Below are positions 14,691-25,878 of a stretch of 64,000 nt of DNA, one piece after another (position 1 is the stretch's first letter; each line of letters starts with the position of its first letter). Source of the stretch: Branchiostoma belcheri (lineage: Eukaryota > Chordata > Leptocardii > Amphioxiformes > Branchiostomatidae); the NCBI RefSeq assembly GCF_001625305.1, contig NW_017803865.1, positions 3,109,666 through 3,173,665 of the forward strand, written 5' to 3'. The notes beneath the pieces were generated by a model. That model saw only the letters and a program-made list of their open reading frames with translations, was not told the DNA's origin and made no database searches. A program made the position numbers and the translations under genes.

Positions 14691-16218
14691 ACTACTCAGT
14701 AGTGGTTCGCAGTAACTGCCAAGCCTAACATTAGCCAAGAAAAAACAGATCAATGTAAGCAAACAGGGGAAATAATTTAGAGTTTGGCCAACTCATGGTT
14801 TTATTTGCCAGCGCTACGTGAACTGCTACCCTTAAGTTAACTCTCCTGGCCGACACTATCAATCATTCAATGACCCCTTAAGGTACATTGTAGAATAGAA
14901 AGGTGTCTGGGCCATCATCTATACTGTATGACATGGTAGTCTTTTAGGCCTATTTTAATAAGTTTTTGGTATAATTTTACCGCTAAATTGAACGGCAAAG
15001 TCGTAGTTTTTGACGCCTTAGTTAGTTGTGGGCATTGTTTGGAAGGCAGGCCTGGCGGAGGCTACTAAAATTATGTTTGCCGAATTCTACCATCCATGAC
15101 CCTTGTGAAGGCCTTGTGGAGGCTAATAATCCATGACCCTCGGAAGGCCGGGTGGTGGTTAATGAAATAATGACCGGTCCCTAATGTGCGTTCTGCGTGC
15201 CGAGAATCCGCCCAGTCGGGATGACCTTGTGGGAGAATTATCCTGGAGACAGCTCGGCAAGGTCAAACTAGTTGTAATGAATTCTCCTGTGAGGAATTCG
15301 CTGCCAAACAAAAATACTCAAGTTTCGTCTCTAGAACAGGATCCAAACAAACGCTTGAAGCTCTCAGCGACGTGGCTGTCCGTGGCACAGTTTTCATCGA
15401 TATCATTCGAACTCTTGTAAGTTTTTACTGTTTACCAGTTTTTGTGAATATTTGTTCTCTTGCATTTTAAAACCATGTCCAAAGATTTAAGTGGACTGTA
15501 GAATTACTTTAACCCTCATTCAGGCATGTTACACTCCTGAATTTCGCGATTGATGCAATGTTCAAACAAAGCAGCGATACTCTATGTTAAGAATGTCAAC
15601 AAAACAGTCTGGAAAATGAGAACGTTTGAACATGATTCTTTCGTGATTGCGTTTTAATTTTTGTTCCATTTTTGTTGGAGCCTTGGTTTGCGCTTATGGA
15701 GCCTGTCTTTGGAAGTTATAGACAAAATACTTCTGTGTCGGGAGGAAGAAAATATTTTCACAACAATTATCGGCGCCGCGGGTTCCAAAAACTTCAAGAC
15801 AACAAAAACGGCGAACAGAAACAGCGGGTCTGTCTGGTGTCAGGGTTCCAGACCTGAGCTCAGTGTGAAAACATCTGATCAAGGTCTTTTTCGTTCAAGG
15901 ATTTTTAAAGAGGCCACATTTACCATTCAGAATATCCGAGTCAAACCCGAAATGCTCATATTTTGTCACCAACAAAAAACCATGAAGAGATTGTCTTCCA
16001 TAGTAGTGAATGTGGTGATAGTTTTACAATTGTAAATTTATGAAAGATTAAAAATTCATTGCTTGAGATGTTATTTATATTATACCAGCCTGGTATGTTG
16101 ACTTTGCTGCTTAAATGTCTGTTTCTCCCACATACCCGCATTTTCCTGCAAAATTACGAGAACCAAGAAATGAAATTGTTGTGGCCCGAAGCAACGGAAG
16201 GTCAGTGTACTTAGCCGT

Positions 16219-16640
16219 GTCCTTCCTGTATGGATATTCAGCGGAAATCCCCCCCCCCCGCAAAGATAATGGTTTGCTCTAAAGCTTAGGTCACATTTCC
16301 AAACCGGGGGCCCGGCCGGGCTACTTCGATTAACGAAAAATCAACAATTTATATCAATAATATATCCAAATAGTTCCCATTTTTATTTTCTAAAACATTG
16401 TTCTGCTTTGTTGTCTTTTATATCATACTTTTCGTTCCACAAGCTACCCGGCTGGGCCCCGGTTTGGAAATGTGACCTCAGCCACATAACAAGTCTGGGT
16501 CAGTCTATTGAAGAAGACCAGTCGAAAGCTCTAGTTGAAACAACGTTTTTGTGTTGGATCTTAAGTTTTATCTTTAAACCGTGTCCTTCAGTATATTCAG
16601 CGGAAACTTGACCCCCCCCCCGCGATGATAATGGTTTCGC
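16219..16640. mobile_element. Foldback element inside a direct repeat
   Basis: GGTCACATTTCCAAACCGGG (about 16290) and its complement (about 16458-16477) form the arms of an element of about 190 bp. Direct repeats with TATTCAGCGGAAA and a C-run followed by GATAATGGTTT flank it at about 16230 and 16594. A partial family A foldback (AGTCTATTGAAGAAGACCAG) sits at 16497-16580. Confidence 0.65.
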
Positions 16641-16900
16641 CCTGAATGACAGTTTTAACTTTTGACCCTGTCAAGAAAAAAGTTACGTCCGTCCTGGACA
16701 GGGGGTCATTAAGTCCCCGGATGTATAATTACGTCATCAATCCCCCGTTTCAGGGCCAGCCAGGCATGCGCAATCCGCGGTCAGATAATCACCGGTCATT
16801 AATCACCATAATCACCACTTGTCAGGTCGGGGTGTTATCGCTCCAGAGAACTGGAGAAAAGAAAAGGAAAAATTTTAGGAGAAAGCTAAAAGCAAATTCA

Positions 16901-17415
16901 ATTCATCAACTAATCTTTTTTTTAGATATTTCGTGGCCTGTTTATAATGTTATCCGTTGGACTTGGACACTAAACAACTGCTTACTTATTTATCCATTTC
17001 ATCACAACTACTTTGCGTCTGTAAAGTTTTAAAGTAATTGTCTTGTACGTGTATCGTCACTCACTTTGTCCTGTTCATTTCTCTAGTTTGTACTGCGAAG
17101 AACAGAACAACTAGACTGCATTGTATCATGTTAAGGGTGAAAGTCCAATCATCTTAGATACCGTTCCTGGTAAAAGTGAAAGTTAAGGAGCCAATCGAAC
17201 GTGACAAGGTGCTAATAAGGACCGCAGACTGCTTCTCCGGTTTGTCAGAAGACAAGTGTTTAGTTTACCGCCTGTGACGGCTGTGTTGTCAGCTGTGCTA
17301 CAGTCAGATTTGAACAGTTACTCAAGCAGCTGGATATGATTTTGGAAACGGTCAGACGTTTCAGCTAGTATCCACTAGCTTTCGTCAGTAGTGAGTCACT
17401 GACGAAAGATAGTGG
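16901..17415 (+). repeat. 515-bp duplicated block, copy 1, ends at the gap
   Basis: Starts ATTCATCAACTAATC and ends CGAAAGATAGTGG right at the N run. It matches 18268-18781 with a single one-base indel that I could see. The exact abutment on the gap suggests an assembly or allelic artefact. Confidence 0.9.
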
Positions 17416-17435
17416 NNNNNNNNNNNNNNNNNNNN
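17416..17435. other. Assembly gap (20 N)
   Basis: Twenty consecutive N. The true sequence and length here are unknown. Confidence 1.
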
Positions 17436-17884
17436 CATTCCAAGCGTTCGCGACCGGCTGGGGTTGGTCGTGAGTCGATCCTGATTTCCAGCCCACTTTA
17501 TCTTAGTAGAGACAGCCAACGCAAGACTACCAAGAAACCACGCTACACCTACTACCCCAAGGGAGAGATATGCTCCTTCAAAATGACTCTTTGGAAATAG
17601 GGATTTAGCGGTTTGGATTCCCTGTGTAAACGTACGAGGAGAACAAAAATAACCTCAAAGATGCTTGTTATCAATTCCAGAGATGACAGGCGACAGGGAC
17701 TACTAATCACTCCTTAGGAGTACGTAGGACGTTTTTGTTCTAATAGTGGGCACCATGTAGCGAAAACAGTCCTTCCGGGTAATATACTACTACAAAGAAA
17801 CTAACTACAGCAGAGAAGAGATGCCAAACAATGAACCGGTCCTTCGCATTGAAAGACCAAACTGCTTGAACTAAATGACCTCTC

Positions 17885-18270
17885 AATAGACCCATTCGAC
17901 TTTCACAGATCGCATAATTTGCCTACGTCACAGGGGGGACATTTCGAAAGAACGTCATTCTAGAACGCTGAAGTCGAACGGAGCTTGCGCTCTCGGTGTC
18001 CCCCCTGTTAGATCATTTTTTTACTAAAAGGTAGGTAAGTGTCTATTTTCTTGGTAATATATGCGGACATGACAGGAAAACAGGCACCAACTTTGTATGG
18101 TGGCATTCCGTACAGCAATTTAAGGTTATTTTGTTTTGTGACGTATGCAGTTTATGCGATCCGTGAAAGGAACTTTCGAAATGTCCCCCCTGTGACGTAG
18201 TTTCTATTCAAAATGTCCCCCCTGTGACGTAAGCACTTAATGCGATCCGTGAAAGTCGAATGGGTCTATT
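17885..18270. mobile_element. 386-bp TIR element (MITE), family D
   Basis: Ends AATAGACCCATTCGACTTTC at 17885 and the inverse at 18251-18270, with the inversion extending through a GGATCGCAT-type block. The interior repeats CCCCCCTGTGACGTA near the right end and its complement near the left end. No coding frame. I could not find a clear target duplication. Confidence 0.8.
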
Positions 18271-18781
18271 CATCAACTAATCTTTTTTTTAGATATTTCG
18301 TGGCCTGTTTATAATGTTATCCGTTGGACTTGGACACTAAACAACTGCTTACTTATTTATCCATTTCATCACAACTACTTTGCGTCTGTAAAGTTTAAAG
18401 TAATTGTCTTGTACGTGTATCGTCACTCACTTTGTCCTGTTCATTTCTCTAGTTTGTACTGCGAAGAACAGAACAACTAGACTGCATTGTATCATGTTAA
18501 GGGTGAAAGTCCAATCATCTTAGATACCGTTCCTGGTAAAAGTGAAAGTTAAGGAGCCAATCGAACGTGACAAGGTGCTAATAAGGACCGCAGACTGCTT
18601 CTCCGGTTTGTCAGAAGACAAGTGTTTAGTTTACCGCCTGTGACGGCTGTGTTGTCAGCTGTGCTACAGTCAGATTTGAACAGTTACTCAAGCAGCTGGA
18701 TATGATTTTGGAAACGGTCAGACGTTTCAGCTAGTATCCACTAGCTTTCGTCAGTAGTGAGTCACTGACGAAAGATAGTGG
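18268..18781 (+). repeat. 515-bp duplicated block, copy 2
   Basis: Near-identical to 16901-17415 but continues past the point where copy 1 meets the gap. It contains the hairpin GTATCCACTAGCTTTCGTCA with GACGAAAGATAGTGGAT, a dispersed motif whose other fragments are at about 45125-45190 and 46620-46675. Confidence 0.9.
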
Positions 18782-19114
18782 ATGTTACCTGAAACGTCTG
18801 TTGAAGACAAGTGTGTACTCAGTAGTTTACCGGCCGTGTCGGCTGTGTTGTCAGCCGGGCCAGACGGTCTCACGTCTGTCTGACTGTCGCCACATTCCGG
18901 AGTTTTAAACACCGATTCGGGCTATCAATCTACAACCAGATCTTTAGTTTAGGTGGCTACAACCAAGGAGGTTAAGCTTCTCCTTACAACTGACCCTACA
19001 AGGCAGTATGAAATTTGACAGAGCAGTATCCAAAATGCCACCGTTTGGTTTGTAGAATAATCCCGATACAAAAAACAAAACGCCTAAAAACATAGAAAAA
19101 CAAGTCGCCAGGTG

Positions 19115-19205
19115 GCCACAAGTTACGCAATTTTAGGTCTCATCAAGACTTACCCACATGCCACATTTCATGACATTCTATTCATAGCTTGAGTTATCGT
19201 GCTAT
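19115..19205. mobile_element. Fragment of dispersed element E
   Basis: GTCTCATCAAGACTTACCCAC followed by CTTGAGTTATCGTGCT matches the right part of the element at 50808-51689. The rest of the element is missing here. Confidence 0.55.
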
Positions 19206-19477
19206 AAAACTACAGATTCCATGACTGTCTGGTTGTAGCAACACTGCTATCAGACTATCAATCTCCAAGCAGATCTCGACAGGACGGTATCCAATGTTGC
19301 AGCCACCAAAAGATCTGCCCGGAGATTGCCACATTCCTGAGTTAAACACTGACCCAGGTTATCTGACAACGGAGTATTAAACTTCTGATATATTACCTGT
19401 GCGATGTTAGCCTCGTCAGCAGCCGTACTGGCTGGCCTTTTGTATTCTTGATTTGTCTCGTACTCTTGGGGCCCACA

Positions 19478-19800
19478 GGAAGCCTGTTGGAGGCTACCGA
19501 GGCTACCAGGTGGTGTACCGAGGTCAACGTTTCAGGTAATTGTAGGGCCCACAAAGAAGCCTGTTGGAGCCTAAGGCATGTAGTCTGCCTGAGACGACTG
19601 TTGGAGGCTACGCCTAGCGCCTGTAGCCTTCCTCAGAAGCCTGTTGGAGGCTACCACCTGCAGTCTGTAACCGGGCACTGAGGTTGATTGTCAGGGCCCA
19701 CAGAGGAGCCTGTAGAAGGCTACGCCAGTAGTGACTCCCCCTAGACCAAAATTGATTACACTGGGTTCCACCGTGTAGCCTGTTGGAGGCTACTGCCGGT
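19478..19800 (+). repeat. Repeats of AGCCTGTTGGAGGCTAC
   Basis: Six diverged units (about 19482, 19558, 19588, 19638, 19708, 19778) combine GGCCCACAGG with the hairpin-like AAGCCTGTTGGAGGCTAC. The spacing is irregular at 30-75 bp. It resembles the arm of foldback family C. Confidence 0.55.
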
Positions 19801-19964
19801 AGTCAGGCTGGGTACTTTTAGTAACTAGGCTAATGTTCTCGGTTAGTGTTCTCTGTAATTGCCTGTGCGCTGGACCCAATTTGCCGAGAGACGTCTGCGC
19901 TATGTTAAACCCGTCATGCGGACAACAACAAAGTCTCACCGACAACATGTTAGATACACAACGT

Positions 19965-20062
19965 CGCTTATCATATACAAAACAGCACTTATCATATACA
20001 CTACATCGCTTATCAGATATTTTACATCGCTTATCTGATGCAAAACATCAGTTATCGGATGA
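19965..20062 (+). repeat. Minisatellite, ~19-20-bp unit of CTTATCATATACAAAAC type
   Basis: About five units of CGCTTATCNNATACAA with drifting ends. A frame through it reads as repeats of HRLSDTL type, but nothing supports translation. Confidence 0.7.
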
Positions 20063-21141
20063 AACCTGGTCTTGTTTTTGGCCTGCGAAGGATAGCGGTC
20101 ACAAAATAAAGTGGTCGCGGGTTCAATTTCTTATTAGACGTTGAAAAAAGGCACTTTGCACGACTTTCTTCATTTCACCCAGGTGCAAAATGTGTCCCTA
20201 ACTTCGGTTGGGGGGTAAAAGGCAGTAGAAGGAGGGGGATGGGCTCCACCTTCCAATACCGTGCTCTAGACACAGTAGACTAACAACCCACTGCCCCTAT
20301 GGCCCCCAAAAAGGCTACTTTACCATTGTGTTTAAGGTTGACCCTTTCCTTCAGTGGGTTCACTCTGATTTGGCCGTTGTCAATTAAGTATTACGTAACC
20401 CGCCCCCTCCCCCTCTTGGACTGTCCGTCACGGTCATTTCAAGGTCATCCCCCTCCCCACACACAAGTTATTTTCATCGCTTCAAGATTTCTGTTCCTTC
20501 CTTCCTTAAAAAGGTGGTGACATAAACTCTCGTCTCTCTGTGGGAACGACTTGAATTTCGCCTTTGTTTACTTGTTGTTGTTTGTCTTTCATTATCACCA
20601 AGGTGACAGTAGTCCTTGACCAACAAACGTTGTTGTTGTCTTTGTAGTTCATGACTAAACAGTTCACTACCAGGGTGGTAATGTTACATTTGGTAAAAAG
20701 TTCGATAATTTCAAGGCAGAATTTGTATTTTTCTCATGATTGTTATGTATAGGTAGGACTTTTATTCCTGGAATAGTATCTTATAATATTGTGTGATTGT
20801 AAATGTCTGTTTCTGTATCTGTATGTCAGGGGTTTTTCTAGAAAAATTTAGCATGAGGGAGCAGATCGCAAGCATGACAAGGAACGAAGCAACCAAGGGG
20901 GTATTTTTTCTTATAAGAGTAGCCACTTAGGGTTCAATCTGAAAATTGATATGAGGGAGCTAGCTGGTTACACGAGGGAGCAGCTCCCTTATTCCCGATT
21001 AGAAAAAAACCCTGTGTATGTAATTGGAGCCCTGGAAGATTGGCATTTATTGGCTAAAGGGCATCCCAGTAAACTGAAACCAAACGCTGTTGTCTTTGCA
21101 CTTTCAGACCGTCACAAGTCCAACACTCACTAGCAGTAGCC

Positions 21142-24100
21142 ATGATGGGAGAGCCAGAGACGAGAAGAGGAGGTTGGAACCAGCGGTTTGGACGCCCGGA
21201 GAAGATCCAGACTGACCCCGGTAGCAAGGGGAAGGTTGTAGGGTCCGGCGGGAACAAGTTTGCGGCGATGCGGGCCATGTTCGAGCGGGGAGCCGCGGAG
21301 GAAGGAGCGAAAGTTCCCGCGCCGGTCTCCCGACGGGCTCGGACCAAAGACGCGAGCAAGAAGCGGCCAGGCAGCTGGATACTTCACGATAAGGAATCTG
21401 AGACCACGGAAAAGTCGTCTGATAGAACTGTCAGTCAGAAAACGGCGACGTTTTCCCGCGAAAAAACGGCAGAGTCGGCGGAAAAGTCGTCCGATAGAAC
21501 TGTCAGTCAGAAAACGTCGGCGTTTTCCCGCGAAAAGGCAGGATCGTCTGATACGGAGGACAGGGTGTCGAAGCTGTCGTCTGATCGAAGTGTCAGTCAT
21601 AAAATGGCGGCGTTTTCCCGCGAGAAGTCATCGGAGACGACGGAAAAGTCGTCAGATAGAACTGTCAGTCAGAAATCGGCGTTTTCCCGCGAAAAAACGA
21701 CAGAGACGGCGGTAGGATCGTCTCGCATGAAGCTGTCGTCTGAAAGAACTGTCAGTCAAAAAACGGCGATTTCCCGCGAAAAGACGCAGGAGTCGGCGAC
21801 AGGATCGTCTCGCACGAAGCTGTCGTCTGATAGAACTGTCCATCAGAAAGCTTTTTCCCGCGAAAAGACACCGGAGAAGGGATCGTCTCGCACGAACGGC
21901 GATATCAACGATGAGAAACACAAGCTGTCGTCCGATAGAACTGTCACTCAAAACACGGCGGCGTTTTCCCGCGAAAAGACAGCGAAAGACAGACTCGGTT
22001 CTAACTTCAGAGAGCGGACAGACAGAGCGCCCGACCCTCCAGAGCGGGATTTCTCCAAAGTCTTGAGAAAGACCACATCGTCTTCAGCAGTGAAGGAAGA
22101 AGTAGAAACGTCTAAGAAATACAGAACCCACACAAACGCCGTGAACGGCGTCTCAGATGAGAAAAAACATTCCGAGACGAGTTCGGTCTCAAGGTCAAAA
22201 GTTCTGACAGAAAAGTTCGCGGACGAACCTGCTCCGGATGTGACGCAGGACGGAGAAAAAATGGCGGGAAATGAGGAAACGTCAGAAACCGGAAACGGAA
22301 GGAGCTCGAGCCTGACGGAAGAAGTGATTTTTGTAGAGGAGGTCGTGACGTCAGAGGAAGAGAGCGTTCCACAGACGACGCAGAGGTCAAACAGAGTTCA
22401 ACCTGACGTCCAGGTAAACAGAGCGTTGCGTGACGTCACTGATGACGTCCAGGTGAGCCGAACGTCGCGTGACGTCACTGATGACCTCAAGGTGAGCAGA
22501 ACGTCTCGTGACGTCACTGATGACGTCCAGGTGAGCCGAACGTCGAGGCGGCGACGCTTGGGACGTCATGACGCACCCGACGTCAACTCGTACGAGCTGC
22601 ACATCAGCGAGAATGGAACGCCGGAGGGAGACCTGAGGTCAACGACCGAGCGTACTGACGTCACTGAAACATCGGAACGAGACCTAACGTCAACAAACGA
22701 CAGGACGGAAATAAGAAAGACCGCAGAAAGAGAGACGCCGACGCCAGCGCCGCGCCGGCACAGGGGCACCTCCCGCAAGGACGACGTTGCGACGTCAGTA
22801 CGCACTGACGTCACTAACGGCGTGGACGTCCAGGAATCGGCTCAGCCCAAGCCGCCAACGCGAGCTCGGACAAAAATGGACGTCAATAAAAACGGTCTGA
22901 ACGGAACTTCAACCTCAACGCAGCGTCAAACTGACGTGAACCCCGAGAAAGACGCCGACGCAGAGACGTCAGCAAAAACTGTTGATACTGACGGTCTTGG
23001 CGTCAACTCAGAAAACTTCATTCAGACCAAACCACCCACGGGTCGGACCAAAATGGACGGATACGTCAGAAAAACCGGCCTGAACGTAACGTCGACGTCA
23101 ACGCAGCGTCAAAGTGACGTCATTTCCGACACAGCAAGTACTGATGGTATCGACGTCAACTCAGAAAACTTGATCCAGAACAAAACGGAGACGCAGCGTC
23201 AACGCAACGGAGACGTTGGCGTAACCCTTGATAAAAGTAACGAAAACGGAGCGCCGAAGCGACATGGACGCAGAACGGTCGCGGAATCAGACGGCACAGA
23301 AAAAAGTGCCACCGAGAACGGAGTGACGTCCGCGCGACGTCAGAGCAAGATTGCGGACGTCGACGTCAAGAACGCGGACGAGAACGAAATAGCAACGCGA
23401 CAACCTAGCAGGATAACAGACGTAGACGTCGAAAACGGAGAGCTGACGCGGCGTCAAAGTAAGACGACAGACGTCGACGTTGAGAAAACCGATGAAAACA
23501 CAGAGCCGACACGACTTCGTAGCAGAGTAGCCGACGCCGACGTCGGGAAGACCGACGTAAAAGACGCTCTGGTGCAACCTGGCAGCAAAGTATCGGGCAC
23601 TGACGTCGAGAAAACTGACGTAAACGGAGTGACGTCCACGCGACGTAGCAGCAGAATTACGAACGTCGACGCAGAGAAACCCGACGTTAACATGGAGCCG
23701 ACACGACGTCGCAGCAAAGTAGCCGACGTTGCCGACGCTGACGTAAACGACGCTCCTACGCGACGTCGTAGCAGAGTAGCCGACGTCGACGCAGAAAAAA
23801 CCGACGAAAACGAAGTGACCTCCACGCGACGTCGCAGTAGAGTAGCCGACGTCGCCGACGCTGACGCAAACGACGCTCCGACGCGACGACGCAGCCGGAT
23901 CGCGGCGGAGATCGAGGACGTGGACGCCGAGCTGGCGCGGCCGCGGTACCGACGTCGGGACCGCGACGCCACCGACGCCGATTTAGACGCGCCGACGTCG
24001 CGACGTCGGAGCCGTAACGGCGGTGACGTGATGACGTCAGCACGCGGCAGGAGCACGCTGCTGCTTCCCGAAGACGGGACGCTGGAGCTGAACTCGGCCG

Positions 24101-25764
24101 CGTACGGGAAGGTGTGTTTGTTTGTTTGTTTATTTATTTATTCAGGATCTTCATTGGTGTGAATTTCACACTATTCTTCTGGCAGGCTCTCCAGCATTCT
24201 TGGACACATAATACATGTATTCAATTTTAACACCCTTTCTGACAAACTTTTAGTTTTTCTCCGTAGCTTGCTCTGTAAAATGCAGTACCTTTATTAGTTT
24301 GAATTTCACACTATTCTTCTGGTAAGCTCTCTAGCATATAACTATTGGACACGGAGTTAATTTCAACACCCTTTCTGATAATGCTAAACAACTTTTAGTT
24401 CTTCTCGTAGTCTGCTCTGTTCGTTTTGTAAAATACAATACCTTTATTTTTCATCGTAAAAATGGCTGAATATAGAATATACTAGTAAGTTGTGCCTAAC
24501 TTGAGTTGTATCCTTCATATGTATTCATTGCTGAGTAAAGAAGCTCTTTTTACAGAGTCACCGAAACGTCGGCTGTGAATAAAACACTTGGTTCTGCAAG
24601 AACGAGTCTCTCCAAGCCAAGGTTGTGGGGGAATGATCGTTACCTTTTTATATATGGCCGTTTTTTTGTCGCTACCCCCACCACCCGTCGATGGCTGGCG
24701 ACCTTCTCTGGCCAATGGATACTGCCTGGCCAATTTCATACTGTCTTTTTGCCACCGAGAGGGATCTGCTTGGAGATTATAAGAATGAGTTTCTTCACTC
24801 TGTATTCATTACTGTTTTTTTTTAAACAAAAACAGGTGTCGACGCTTCAGTGGGGTTTCCGCGCGCCCGGCTACGCCGACAGGCTGGACAGGAGGCGGCC
24901 TCTGGAGAAGATGAACGGGGATGAGATGGCACTCAGGTAGGGATTTGTTTGTTTGTTTGTTTGTTTGTTTGTTATATTCGTGGGGTCACCAGAGAAAAAC
25001 GGGAAAAGAGAGTATTCGTCACATTAGTCGTAGTACGCCGCACGATTGTGATGTCAGACTGACAGAACCAACTGCGGACAAGGATATACTAACGTCCTTT
25101 AGTGCGCAACAATACCAAGAAATCTACGGTCTTCCATTCAACCTTGGAGATTATAAGCCTGACCATGCCATTTGTTTACCTGGCATACCTATGCATATGT
25201 ATGCTAACTACATACCAAGGCAGTATTACCGTGGAGTAGGTCTGTGTGGGAGAATGACACGCACACACACTGGCGGAAACTCTGTATGATCTAGTGTAAT
25301 GATCGTACTTCCCACCGAAACGCTGTTCACACCGGAAGTGTGACAAACCGTGTAGGTATGTAACCTGTGATTACCTGGCGCACAGGTACGCCCAGGTGAG
25401 ACCTCAGGTACGCCCAGGTATTTAGAATGTTCTATTGTTTCACACTGCCGCAAGCGACAAACTGTTGTCAATATGATAGATCAAAGTTCACCATGTACGT
25501 TAGTTCAGTGCCGTGTTACATTCGCCTAGACCAGAAGGTTATGCTTTTGGTAGCGGCGATATGTGTATCTGTAAGACACCAGCTTCGCAGGCACGCGGCG
25601 CGGAGGCAGCTTGCTATGTCACACCGAACGACTTGTTACACTCAATCTTTGCACAATTAGGAATTGTTGAAAGCTCTCTTGTAGTGATACCCCAACTGTG
25701 CTTGGTGGCAACGAGTTCCACTCTACGATAGTTCTTGGAAAATACGAGTATATATGTGTGTGTT

Positions 25765-25825
<61 letters not shown>

Positions 25826-25826
25826 A

Positions 25827-25878
<52 letters not shown>

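Larger units (their letters stand above)
10786..21107 (+). other. Presumed intron 1 of the LRR gene, repeat-filled
   Basis: About 10 kb with no supportable coding exon. It is largely foldback elements, minisatellites and duplicated blocks, listed separately. I see nothing else in 13080-13990, 14690-16210, 18790-19110 and 20065-21107. Confidence 0.4.

Noticed and set aside
17412..17600. Open frame running through the N gap
   Set aside because: It includes unknown bases and cannot be evaluated.
20080..20135. Another tRNA-like B-box (GGGTTCAATTTC)
   Set aside because: Only a weak B-box match with no A-box partner or stems.
21130..24056. Long minus-strand and +1-frame open readings across the repeat exon
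   Set aside because: They are shadows of a repetitive, Arg/Ser/Asp-coding exon. The + frame has a matching acceptor, donor and phase; the others do not.
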